From NCBI GenBank assembly GCA_965220425.1, contig OZ244830.1:2418001-2482000 (forward strand): a DNA stretch of 64,000 nucleotides, in the 5' to 3' direction. Below are positions 34,610-42,883 of the stretch, piece after piece (the stretch's first letter is position 1; each line of letters opens with the position of its first letter). Source of the DNA: Azophilus sp965220425. GTDB lineage: Bacteria; Pseudomonadota; Gammaproteobacteria; Pseudomonadales; Azotimanducaceae. Both the position numbers and the translations under genes were made by a program. The notes under the pieces were generated by a model that did no database searches, was not told the DNA's origin, and saw only the letters and a program-made list of their open reading frames with translations.

Positions 34610-35325
34610 GCATGGCCCCCTACAGCGGTACCCGGGCAACCAGTCTGCGCCTTACCGCAGGCTGGCCTGCAACACCTCAGCATGCGGCAACGGCGAATGT
34701 TGCATCCGAATGGGAATGCGGGTCAAGTGCGGATCCGGGATCGGTCTCCATGAACCCGCGCGGCAACGGTGTTGCAGTCGCAAATGGTTGTACCGCGTTA
34801 CCGCATCGCGGCATCTGCCGTATCGCGCGCCCATGATCTGTCGATTGCAACCGATGCCCCATGTGGCTCAGGCGCAATCCGCCGAGGTGGCGCACCGCAC
34901 CCTGTAGTCTTACGGACCGCACCGGGATCGCCGAAAGATACCCGGGATGGAATGTGCCGGGGTGTTGCCGGGAAAATTGGCGGCCCCCGAATTGGGCTGC
35001 GCTTCCCGAACTACCTCAATGGGTAGAATCCGCCAGCCGGTCGCAGGATTTGGCGACTACCGAAAATTGATCGGAAACCACCGCAATTCCCCTTTGCGAA
35101 CCCGGATCCCGGGCGGTAACGTCGGAGTGTGGGAGGGGGAATTGCCAGCCTTCCCATGGGCTCGTCGAGGCTATGGATTGGCAGCGCATTGGCGAGTCTG
35201 CGGAAAGTTTCGTTTTCAGCGATCCTGAAGTTTCCATCGAGCAAATTCGCCGCGTTGCGTTCGCACCATCGATATCGCAACGCCGGGTTGGGCTGCCTTT
35301 GTCTGAAAAATGGGAGACATGACCA
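34610..35325. other. Long divergent intergenic region
   Basis: 716 bases between the roadblock gene and the helical-repeat gene. Open frames of 60-90 codons occur on both strands but none has a good RBS or recognisable similarity. It may contain decayed sequence as well as the promoters. GGGAG lies about 13 bases before the downstream ATG. Confidence 0.45.
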
Positions 35326-36345
35326 ATGAGAGATTCTTTGCCGCTGCGCTGTTTGCGGGTAGTGGGCGTCGTCTGTTCAGCAGTGCTTCTCGCCGGCGCA
35401 CTATCGGCGCCGACCGCCATTGCCCAGGAGGACAGCAGTCTCGTCGATTCGATTTCGAATTTTTTCAGTCCGCGATCGGCGGCTGCGAGTGAAGCCGACC
35501 GCAGGGGTGCGACCCCAAGCCATGTGTATCGCGCGGTCCAGGACATGATTGCCGAGATCGAGATCCTGCGTGAAGAACTGGGTGTCTACGACTATCCGCC
35601 GATGGCGGAACTCCAGGAAGATCGCATGCCGATCCACGTGTACGCCAAGACCCTGGAAGTGCTGAGCAAGGTCGGCCGAATCCAGCGCCGGTTCGGAGTG
35701 CCGGCGGGGCAAGTCGGCCAGATTCCCTTCAAGGAGGTCGTTCCCGGCGATGTACTCGGCAATGTCGAACACATCATCGAGGAGCTGCGCAGCATCAAGG
35801 CCCAAATGGTCATTAATCGCGAGATCGAACCGGCAACCCTGGTCGGCGGCAAAACACCCTCGCTGGTGTACAAGAGTTTGGCGGATGCGTCGTTCATGCT
35901 GGACGGGCTGCGGGGCCGGCCCTTGACACCGGACGATGTCTTTCGGAACGCATCGTATATTCTGGATGAGATGGAATTGATCGCCGCAAAACTGCGAGTG
36001 CCCCTGGTGCTGGAGCCGCCGCGGATTGACGAATCCAAGACGCCCACCGACGTGGCTCAACAGGTCCTGCGGGCAACCTACAAGGTGATCAACCTGCAGA
36101 CCCGGCTTGGCATGGATGCCTCGGGCGTGCCGACCCTGACCCTGGTGCGCGTCACCCCATCCGAAGTCTATGACGCGACCAACATGCTGCTCGCGGAAAT
36201 GGCACGGATCAAACTGCATCTCGACATCAACGTGCCGCGCGATAACGGCCCGGAGCCGAAAGGAAAGCAACCGCGGGACGTGTTCCAACTGGTTCTGGTG
36301 ATCATCCAGAACCTGGACACCATGACCAAAGCCGCGGTGGGTTAG
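35326..36345 (+). CDS. Exported helical-repeat protein, cassette copy A
   Basis: A 339-residue protein with a signal peptide (hydrophobic core VVGVVCSAVLLAGALSA, cleavage near AIAQ-ED), then eight repeats of about 38 residues beginning (T/M/V)Px(D/H/E)V(Y/F), for example TPSHVYRAVQDMIAEIEILR, MPIHVYAKTLEVLSKVGRIQ, TPDDVFRNASYILDEMELIA and TPSEVYDATNMLLAEMARIK. The pattern predicts an all-helical periplasmic solenoid. I do not recognise a named family. The paralog at 54694-55713 has the same length. The porin gene starts 5 bases downstream, so they form an operon. Confidence 0.8.
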   Translation: MRDSLPLRCLRVVGVVCSAVLLAGALSAPTAIAQEDSSLVDSISNFFSPRSAAASEADRRGATPSHVYRAVQDMIAEIEILREELGVYDYPPMAELQEDRMPIHVYAKTLEVLSKVGRIQRRFGVPAGQVGQIPFKEVVPGDVLGNVEHIIEELRSIKAQMVINREIEPATLVGGKTPSLVYKSLADASFMLDGLRGRPLTPDDVFRNASYILDEMELIAAKLRVPLVLEPPRIDESKTPTDVAQQVLRATYKVINLQTRLGMDASGVPTLTLVRVTPSEVYDATNMLLAEMARIKLHLDINVPRDNGPEPKGKQPRDVFQLVLVIIQNLDTMTKAAVG

Positions 36346-36350
36346 CCGTC

Positions 36351-37676
36351 ATGCACGACTTGTTGTCCATGCTTGAGGTTCGTGCCGCCGCAATCGGCGC
36401 CACCGGGCCCGGGGCGCAATCGCCATTGCGCCGGCCGTCGGCGAAATCGGTGCATCGCGCCATGAACGGGGCATGGGGCGCCATGCATGGCATGGCTGCG
36501 ATCTCCGTGGCTGCCGTTCTGATCGCACCGTCCATGGCATCGGCCGGCTTCGTCGAAGCCATCGAGGAAACCAAGCCGGCGTTCGAGGTGCGTGTCCGGC
36601 ATGAGTCGGTCGATCAGGATGGCTTCGACAAGAACGCACAGGCGTCGACGGCAAAGGCACGCCTGTCATGGATCATGCCGGCGACCGAAGGATTTTCCAT
36701 GGGGCTGGAAGGCGATTATGTATTTGTCCTTCCGCCGGGATCCAAGGAGGAATTCAATTCCACGGAAAACGGGCGCAACGCCTACCCGGTAGTCGCCGAC
36801 CCGACCGGTATCGATCTCAACCAGGCGTTCCTGCGCTACCGTCAAGGCGAACTGACCCTGACAGCGGGACGCCAGCGCATCGCCCACTTCGAGCAACGGT
36901 TCATCGGCGCTGCCGGGTGGCGACAGAACGAACAGACGTTCGACGCGCTACGCGTACAGTCTACGCACGGCAAGATGCACTTCGACTACAGCTACGTGAT
37001 CAACGTCAACCGGATTTTCGGGCCGGGAGACGGCGCGCAGCCCGGTGACTGGAAAGGGGATTCACACTTTCTGCGCGGTGCGGTGGACGTAACGCCTGGC
37101 CACGCTTTCGGGGCGTTCGCCTACCTTCTGGATTTCGAGAACGACAACGGCCCCTCCAACTCGACCGCAACGTACGGAATCGACTACCGGGGCGCCTTTG
37201 GACCGCTATCGGTGACGGGAAGCGTTGCGCGACAAACGGAGTGGGCCCGCAATCCGCTGGATTACGATGCCATGTACTACTCCCTTGAAGCCCGGCTGAA
37301 ACGTGGTGCGATGACGTTTACGGCGGGTTACGAGGTACTCGGCAGCGATGCGGGACGGGTGGCGTTTCGCACTCCGCTCGGTTCCCTGCACAAGTTCCAA
37401 GGCTGGACCGACAAGTTCACTGCAACGCCCCCGGCAGGTGTCGAGGACGTTTATGTGACGGCCGCCACCAACGTCGGTCCGGCCGCTTTAACCGTCGCCT
37501 TTCATGACTTTCGAGAGGCGAAAGGAGGGGCCGGCCTGGGTCGCGAAGTCGGTGTTCTGGTGAAATTTCCAACGTGGAGGCGAATCGGCGCCCTTGTGAA
37601 GTTTGCGCACTATTTTGCCGACGGTCACGCCACCGATACCACCAAGTTCTGGCTGATGCTCACCTACCGGCTCTGA
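36351..37676 (+). CDS. Outer-membrane porin, cassette copy A
   Basis: Signal peptide (AAISVAAVLIAPSMASA), then a beta-barrel of alternating strands with frequent aromatic ends (FEVRVRHESVDQDGF; GMGLEGDYVFV-like; FRYRQGELTLTAGRQRI-like; terminal FWLMLTYRL). The AGRQRIAHFEQRFIGAAGWRQ segment resembles alginate-export/OprD-like specific porins. From ATG 36351 the protein is 441 residues, with 40 extra residues before the signal; ATG 36462 or 36483 would give a normal signal peptide. Start at 36351 is 5 bases after the helical-repeat stop. Substrate unknown. A deleted relative lies at 54500-54600. Confidence 0.78.
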   Translation: MHDLLSMLEVRAAAIGATGPGAQSPLRRPSAKSVHRAMNGAWGAMHGMAAISVAAVLIAPSMASAGFVEAIEETKPAFEVRVRHESVDQDGFDKNAQASTAKARLSWIMPATEGFSMGLEGDYVFVLPPGSKEEFNSTENGRNAYPVVADPTGIDLNQAFLRYRQGELTLTAGRQRIAHFEQRFIGAAGWRQNEQTFDALRVQSTHGKMHFDYSYVINVNRIFGPGDGAQPGDWKGDSHFLRGAVDVTPGHAFGAFAYLLDFENDNGPSNSTATYGIDYRGAFGPLSVTGSVARQTEWARNPLDYDAMYYSLEARLKRGAMTFTAGYEVLGSDAGRVAFRTPLGSLHKFQGWTDKFTATPPAGVEDVYVTAATNVGPAALTVAFHDFREAKGGAGLGREVGVLVKFPTWRRIGALVKFAHYFADGHATDTTKFWLMLTYRL

Positions 37677-37777
37677 ATATTGTCGATGATGCCAGTGTCC
37701 TGCCCCATAAGTTTCTTGCGTTTCAGCGTGCCGCGCGCCCTTCGGGAGTTCGCTCGGCACGTCACTGCGGCGTTGCG

Positions 37778-37915
37778 ACCCTTGCCAAACTGCTGGATAA
37801 CGGCCTCGAAGCATTCGTCTCGTGCCACAACGGGCATCCCAAGTCGCCCAAACGCGACTTCGAACTCGGTGACGTGATGGGCAGCGTCACTATCCGTGTC
37901 TGCAAAGAAGAGTAG
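37778..37915 (+). pseudogene. C-terminal remnant of a DUF3365/Tll0287-like haem protein
   Basis: The last 45 codons (CHNGHPKSPKRDFELGDVMG ...) match the C-terminus of the intact gene at 55838-56410 (CHNSHPRSPRDDFKLGDVMG). The haem-binding CxxCH has become FVSCH, so the first cysteine is lost, and no matching N-terminal half is found upstream in frame. It lies after the porin of cassette A, so it marks the place where the haem-protein gene once stood. Confidence 0.72.
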
Positions 37916-38065
37916 CCGTTGCCCGGCGCGGAGGTCCAGAGCGTTCGCGCTTTGCCACCGGATGCCCTGTCTGCCTGCGCTCGGTTGACGATGCGGTCGT
38001 CGGGGAGCTCAATCGGCGCCGCGGCATCGACTCTCGATGACTGAAGTCAGTTTGCCGCACATGCA

Positions 38066-39289
38066 ATGAACTGGTCTACCGCTCACCTTCCCAACCTTCG
38101 ACATTCGCGTCTGCACTTCGTGTTGCCACCGACGGCATTGGTTGTGGCGATAGCGGCCCTGTTTTACTTTTGGGACGGATCGGTCAGCGATGACAGCCTT
38201 AGAGACGACGACCTGTGCCCGATTGACCGGGAAGCCATCAGCCGCCGTGCCGTATTGCTGTTTGATTTCAATAAACCGATCGACCCGGAACAATCGACGC
38301 TGCCTGGCGACCTGCTGCGCGACATGACCCGGACGTTGGAACGCGACACCGAACTTCAGGTGTTTTCCCTGACAGGGTCCGACCATGCGCCCGGTGTCCG
38401 TCTCGAACGGCTGTGCAAGCCATACGATAACGCCGAACTGCAGGTCGGGGAGGCCAAGGATCAAAACGGCGCCGCTCGCGACTGCGACGATCTGCCAGCG
38501 CAACTTGCCGAGGACGTGCGGCGATCCATCGGGCGATTCTGCCGGGGCCGCGAGCTACTGCAACAGCGCTTGAACGCGTTGGCCCGCAGGACTCGGCATG
38601 CGCAGGAGACCGTTGCCGACACCTACCTGATTGAGGCGCTCGAGGATATCTGGCTGGAAATCGAAGAACGGCCGGGCCCGCATTCGCTCCACGTCTTTTC
38701 GGACATGATGCAACACACTCATTGGTATTCGCACTTGGACATCAAGTGGTCTGACTGGGACTACAAGGCGTTTGCAGAGCGACTCGACAAGCGCGAGGGG
38801 TCCGTCCGGCAGCGCTGGAATACGGACGACCTGAAGGTCGATCTATTCTACATTCCCCGTCGTGGATCGACGGATCAACCGCGTGTGAAGCAACTTCATC
38901 AACGGTTCTGGCGGGAGTATTTTGCGGGCGCGCCGGTCGATTTCCACGGCCAGCCGCCGATGGCGGCCTATACGGCCGAAACGTTGATGGACATTGTGAC
39001 GGACTCGGACGTCGTGACTCGGGAGCGTGCGCTGATCGAAAGGTTGTCGGTCCGGGTCAAGCGGGAGCAGGAAGACCTGGAGCGTGCCAAACAGGAGCTG
39101 GAAACCGAACGCCGGCGCCTGTCGGCAACCATGCGGCAAGAGGAATTGAAACTTCAACCGCTCCTCGACGAGGCCAACAAAAAATCGCAACGCGACATTT
39201 GGGCGGAACAGGGCGTTCGCGAGGGGGAATCTCAGGCTGTAGGCGATGTCCGCCCACGCGAAGTACAGCTATCCAGTCAGGAAATTTAA
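38066..39289 (+). CDS. VWA-like/coiled-coil protein, paralog 2, lacking the TonB domain
   Basis: A 407-residue paralog of 11671-13257. It keeps the N-terminal TM (LPPTALVVAIAALFYFW), DLCPIDREAISRRAVLLFDF, HVFSDMMQHTHWYSHLDIKW, FYIPRRGSTDQPRVKQLHQR and the coiled coil (about 325-380), but ends where the TonB_C domain should begin. The stop lies about 20 bases before a family-C repeat end and the start of the 0.84-kb duplicated segment, so the 3' end was probably lost by rearrangement. Whether the short form is functional is unknown. Confidence 0.75.
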   Translation: MNWSTAHLPNLRHSRLHFVLPPTALVVAIAALFYFWDGSVSDDSLRDDDLCPIDREAISRRAVLLFDFNKPIDPEQSTLPGDLLRDMTRTLERDTELQVFSLTGSDHAPGVRLERLCKPYDNAELQVGEAKDQNGAARDCDDLPAQLAEDVRRSIGRFCRGRELLQQRLNALARRTRHAQETVADTYLIEALEDIWLEIEERPGPHSLHVFSDMMQHTHWYSHLDIKWSDWDYKAFAERLDKREGSVRQRWNTDDLKVDLFYIPRRGSTDQPRVKQLHQRFWREYFAGAPVDFHGQPPMAAYTAETLMDIVTDSDVVTRERALIERLSVRVKREQEDLERAKQELETERRRLSATMRQEELKLQPLLDEANKKSQRDIWAEQGVREGESQAVGDVRPREVQLSSQEI

Positions 39290-39311
39290 GGCCGTCCGAA
39301 GTGTCTCGGGC

Positions 39312-39330
39312 TAGCCCGCATCGCTCACCG
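39312..39330. repeat. Solo end of repeat family C
   Basis: TAGCCCGCATCGCTCACCG matches the terminal repeat of element C (52298-52414). It overlaps the left edge of the 0.84-kb direct repeat; in the second copy only its inner part (ATCGCTCACC) remains. Confidence 0.55.
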
Positions 39331-39482
39331 GAAAGAACGGCAGCATCGATCGGCCCGTTACCGACCACCGATATGGATCATCCCATCGCTATTCCACGCC
39401 GAGTAACGCACCGCCCCCAATTGGCCAAATTGAGCTTGCCGTTCAGCCAAATTATTTTCGTTTGACACGCGTCCGTCAGTCC

Positions 39483-39777
39483 CTGGCCCGCATATCTCAC
39501 CAAGGGCCGCGATGATCGCGCAGGATTTTCTGGTCCACATGCGAGAGGCAAGCCCCTCGCGCTCCCCGGCTGAGGGCTCCGTGCACGTGCTCGCGAGCTT
39601 AAAGCATAGCCCCGCCTATGGTGGAGCGAGCACGTGCGCGCACGCGGGCAAAAGACCAGCGAGGGCGCGGCCAGCGCAGTCTGTGCCGGGCGGAACCTCC
39701 AAAAAGCGAAGGTGCCTGATTGAAACGCAATGACATTCAGTGACTCAACAAGCGGCTTGGTGAGATATGCGGGCCAG
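39483..39777. mobile_element. Element B copy 2 (295 bp)
   Basis: Perfect inverted ends: CTGGCCCGCATATCTCACCA at left, and the complement TGGTGAGATATGCGGGCCAG at right. The terminal TA of other copies is TG/CA here. Carried inside the 0.84-kb repeat, hence duplicated with it. Confidence 0.85.
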
Positions 39778-39935
39778 GATACCGTGCGGATGAACAGGCC
39801 CTCTCACTCAGGACCAACAACGTCCGGGGTGGCGACGCAGCACCCCAGTCGCCGTCCGCGCATTCGCGGCCTCAACGTTCGAGTCCCCGCCCCGTACGGT
39901 CACCTCGCGGCACGGGCGACGCCAGAGGGCGTCCG

Positions 39936-39957
39936 TTTGTCGTGCATGCACGACAAA
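39936..39957. promoter_or_regulatory. Perfect 22-bp palindrome (copy 1)
   Basis: The half-site TTTGTCGTGCA is followed immediately by its exact reverse complement. A dyad of this length suggests a dimeric protein site. The second copy is in the other direct repeat and a near-copy lies at 50665-50680 behind the ParB-like gene. Confidence 0.5.
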
Positions 39958-40270
39958 GCGGGTTGCCGTGCCAAGACAAGCCTCGCGGGGTGGCTCGGGC
40001 AAGAGGACCGTTACGTCCTGATCAAGAGCGAGTTGAGAAAATGATATTAGGCTATTGGACAAATTATTTTTCGGATAACGCGGGTGACCAAGGAGAAAAG
40101 AGTATTGCCGCCCATGGCCGGTTCGGGTTCGCCCCGAGCGTTGAACGGGCCAGTGTCTGGAGTAAATTACTCCGGCACTTTACTCCGACCCCTCACTTAC
40201 TCGCCGGGCGCGGCCAGTGCGGCATGTGGTACGATGGGCGCCCATGCCGGGTTGACCGGAGAAGTTGCCG

Positions 40271-41008
40271 ATGTCCGATACACAAGCGCAACCGGGCGCC
40301 GGGGCGGGCTTGGGGCGGGGCGTCCGCCCGCCGCCCGCCGCCACCCCTCTCAAGTCCGGCGACCGGCTGACGCGCTCCGAGTTCGAAAGGCGGTATTCGG
40401 CGCGCCCGGATATCAAAAAAGCCGAGTTGATTGAAGGCATCGTTCGCATGCCGTCGCCGGTGCGCTACGAAGCGCACGCCAAACCCCACGCGGCGTTGTG
40501 TGGCCCGTTGATGGTGTATGCGGCCCATACTCCTGGCGTGGGCGTCGCGGACAACGCCACGATTCGTCTCGACGCCGATAACGTGCCGCAACCGGATGTG
40601 TTGCTGCGCATCGAATCGGCCGCCATCGGGCAATCGACCGTCGACGCGGACGGCTACGTTGAAGGCGGCCCTGAACTGGTGGCGGAAATCGCCGCGGCCA
40701 GCGCCTCCCCCGACCTGCGCGACAGACTCAACCTGTACCGCCGCCACGGCGTGCGCGAATATATCGTCTGGCAAACGTACGCCAAGCGCATCGACTGGTT
40801 TGAGCTCACGGGCGATGCGTATCGGCCCTTGCCGGCGAACGCCGGCGGCATAGTCTCAAGCCGGGTTTTCCCCGGGCTCCAACTGGCCGTGACGGCACTG
40901 CTTGACGGTGACGTTGCCACGGCGTTGACACGGGCGCGGCAGGGCATCGACAGGGTGGAGCACGGCGCGTTTGTGGCGCGTTTGGACGGTGGCCCGAGGG
41001 CGCTTTAA
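40271..41008 (+). CDS. Uma2-family (DUF820) restriction-endonuclease-fold protein
   Basis: A 245-residue protein with a PD-(D/E)xK-type core: KAELIEGIVRMPSPVRYEAH, NVPQPDVLLRIESA (acidic residue), GPELVAEIAAASASPDLRDR and LYRRHGVREYIVWQT. The lysine expected in the last motif appears as Arg (RDRLNLY). Uma2 proteins are widespread putative nucleases with no settled role, often in mobile regions. ATG 40271 has GGAG about nine bases upstream; an in-frame TTG is at 40265. It lies alone between the 0.84-kb direct repeats, suggesting it moved or was amplified with them. Confidence 0.85.
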   Translation: MSDTQAQPGAGAGLGRGVRPPPAATPLKSGDRLTRSEFERRYSARPDIKKAELIEGIVRMPSPVRYEAHAKPHAALCGPLMVYAAHTPGVGVADNATIRLDADNVPQPDVLLRIESAAIGQSTVDADGYVEGGPELVAEIAAASASPDLRDRLNLYRRHGVREYIVWQTYAKRIDWFELTGDAYRPLPANAGGIVSSRVFPGLQLAVTALLDGDVATALTRARQGIDRVEHGAFVARLDGGPRAL

Positions 41009-41009
41009 C

Positions 41010-41624
41010 TCACCATGGATCGCTTTGGGCGGGCCAGAGCACACCGGGGTCCGTTAGTACCCGCGTACCTGCCGGCAGGTCCAGCACACTGCTCGGCAAC
41101 CGTTCAAGCAGGGGGTTCCTTCTCAGGTCGACAACTTGCAGGGACGTCAATCCGTCAAAAAAGCCATCGGCGATCGCCGCCGCTCCCAGGGCGTTGTAGC
41201 CTATATCCAGCCACCTCAGTCGCGACAGTCCCTCAAAGATGCCGGCGGGGAGCGCCTGCGAACCGAACCCATATGGGTGGTATTCGTACCACATATCGAA
41301 CATATCCAGCTTTTCGAGCTTACTTAGGTGCCGGAAAAGCCCCTGGGCAAGGTTAGAATCCGATTGCTACCGATCCCGAGCTTTCGAAGGTTCGGGAGGT
41401 GCCTCCACACCTCCGGGTCGATGTTTTCCCCGACCGTTGTGTTCTGGGGCCGATCTGGATTCCCGGGCAACTCGTAGACCATGTTGTTGCGCTCCAGGTA
41501 AAGCTCGCGCAGATTGCCGAGGCCTTTGAAGAAATCGACCTCCAGAATGCGGTTCAGATCGCGATTGGTCAGGGACAAGAACTCAAGCTGCGCGAGAAAC
41601 CAGTCCGGTGCACCCCGCAGGGCC
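41010..41624 (-). pseudogene. Leucine-rich-repeat protein fragment with frameshift
   Basis: Two adjacent minus-strand frames encode one LRR array: WFLAQLEFLSLTNRDLNRI, LRELYLERNNMVYELPG, LRKLGIGSNRILTL, then after a frame change KLEKLDMFDMWYEYHPYG, LRWLDIGYNALGAAAIADG and LQVVDLRRNPLLERLPSS. A single missing base in CTTGCCCAGG (about 41345) joins them as TLAQGLFRHL. No start codon or signal precedes the first repeat, so the 5' end is missing too. It ends next to the uma2 stop, convergent. Confidence 0.75.
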
Positions 41625-42046
41625 CGGCCGGGGCGGCAACTGACACACCACGGCCGGGCTGCGCGACGGCGGCCCCGTCACTTTTGCAGCTTGTCTCGCA
41701 CCTCCCGGCGTGGAGTTACTGTCAATACCGGTGGTTGGACGTCCTGATTCAAGCGGCCTTCCTGCTGATTTCTCTCTCGTCGATTCCATCGACAAATTTC
41801 ACCTCAGCCACGACATCGGCCGGATGTCGAAACCTGCGAGGCCGCCTTGAACGCGTGTTAATCGTGAGGCGTCAGCGGCGAGAATCGCTCACCGGAAAGA
41901 ACGGCAGCATCAATCGGCACGTTACCGACCACCGATATGGATCATCCCATCACTATTCCACGCCGATTAACGCACCGCCCCCAATTGGCCAAATTGAGCT
42001 TGCCGTTCAGCCAAATTATTTTCGTTTGACACGCGTCCGTCAGTCC

Positions 42047-42341
42047 CTGGCCCGCATATCTCACCAAGGGCCGCGATGATCGCGCAGGATTTTCTGGTCC
42101 ACATGCGAGAGGCAAGCCCCTCGCGCTCCCCGGCTGAGGGCTCCGTGCGCGTGCTCGCGAGCTTAAAGCATAGCCCCGCCTATGGTGGAGCGAGCACGTG
42201 CGCGCACGCGGGCAAAAGACCAGCGAGGGCGCGGCCAGCGCAGTCTGTGCCCGGCAAAACCTCCAAAAAGCGAAGGTGCCTGATTGAAACGCAATGACAT
42301 TCAGTGACTCAACAAGCGGCTTGGTGAGATATGCGGGCCAG
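42047..42341. mobile_element. Element B copy 3 (295 bp)
   Basis: Same ends and interior as 39483-39777, at the 2564-base offset of the surrounding direct repeat. Confidence 0.85.
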
Positions 42342-42499
42342 GATACCGCGCGGATGAACAGGCCCTCTCACTCAGGACTAACAACGTCCGGGGTGGCGAC
42401 GCAGCACCCCAGTCGCCGTCCGCGCATTCGCGGCCTCAACGTTCGAGTCCCCGCCCCGTACGGTCACCTCGCGGCACGGGCGACGCCAGAGGGCGTCCG

Positions 42500-42521
42500 T
42501 TTGTCGTGCATGCACGACAAA
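42500..42521. promoter_or_regulatory. Perfect 22-bp palindrome (copy 2)
   Basis: Identical to the dyad at 39936-39957 (half-site TTTGTCGTGCA), about 360 bases before the LuxR-type gene. Confidence 0.5.
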
Positions 42522-42883
42522 GCGGGTTGCCGTGCCAAGACAAGCCTCGCGGGGTGGCTCGGGCAAGAGGACCGTTACGTCCTGATCAAGAGCGAGTTGA
42601 GAAAATGATATTAGGCTATTGGACAAATTATTTTTCGGATAACGCGGGTGACCAAGGAAAAAGGAGTATTGCCGCCCATGGCCGGTTCGGGTTCGCCCCG
42701 AGCGTTGAACGGGCCAGTGTCTGTGTTGTCGGCGCGACTTGTTGTACCATTGCGCGGCGCGTGGCGGCCTAAACCGCATCGCGCACTCAGATCTGTTGAG
42801 GGGATATCGGTACGCCCAGTTGCGGAAGCACTCCGCCGAAGGCGCCACGCAATGCCCTGTTGTCTACCTGATCACCAAGGTTT

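Larger units (their letters stand above)
39321..40159 (+). repeat. 0.84-kb direct repeat, copy 1
   Basis: About 839 bases nearly identical to 41885-42723, collinear at an offset of exactly 2564 bases with only scattered substitutions. Contains element B, a perfect 22-bp palindrome and an A/T-rich right part (GATATTAGGCTATTGGACAA). No convincing gene lies in it; open frames on both strands are short and lack RBSs. Confidence 0.9.
41885..42723 (+). repeat. 0.84-kb direct repeat, copy 2
   Basis: Second copy of 39321-40159. The right junction is sharp: after the shared CCAGTGTCTG, copy 1 goes on GAGTAAATT and copy 2 TGTTGTCGG. The LuxR-type gene starts about 160 bases downstream. Confidence 0.9.

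Noticed and set aside
39512..39733. 73-codon open frame repeated in both 0.84-kb repeats (MIAQDFLVHMREASP...)
   Set aside because: It lies entirely inside element B, is not kept in the deleted copy at 54192 and has no RBS; it reflects the repeat, not a gene.
39868..39905. tRNA-like segment (GTTCGAGTCC resembling a T-loop)
   Set aside because: The flanking bases do not form a T-stem, and no acceptor, D or anticodon arms could be drawn.
39808..40062. 84-codon minus-strand open frame within the direct repeat
   Set aside because: No RBS or similarity; its conservation between copies only reflects the recent duplication.
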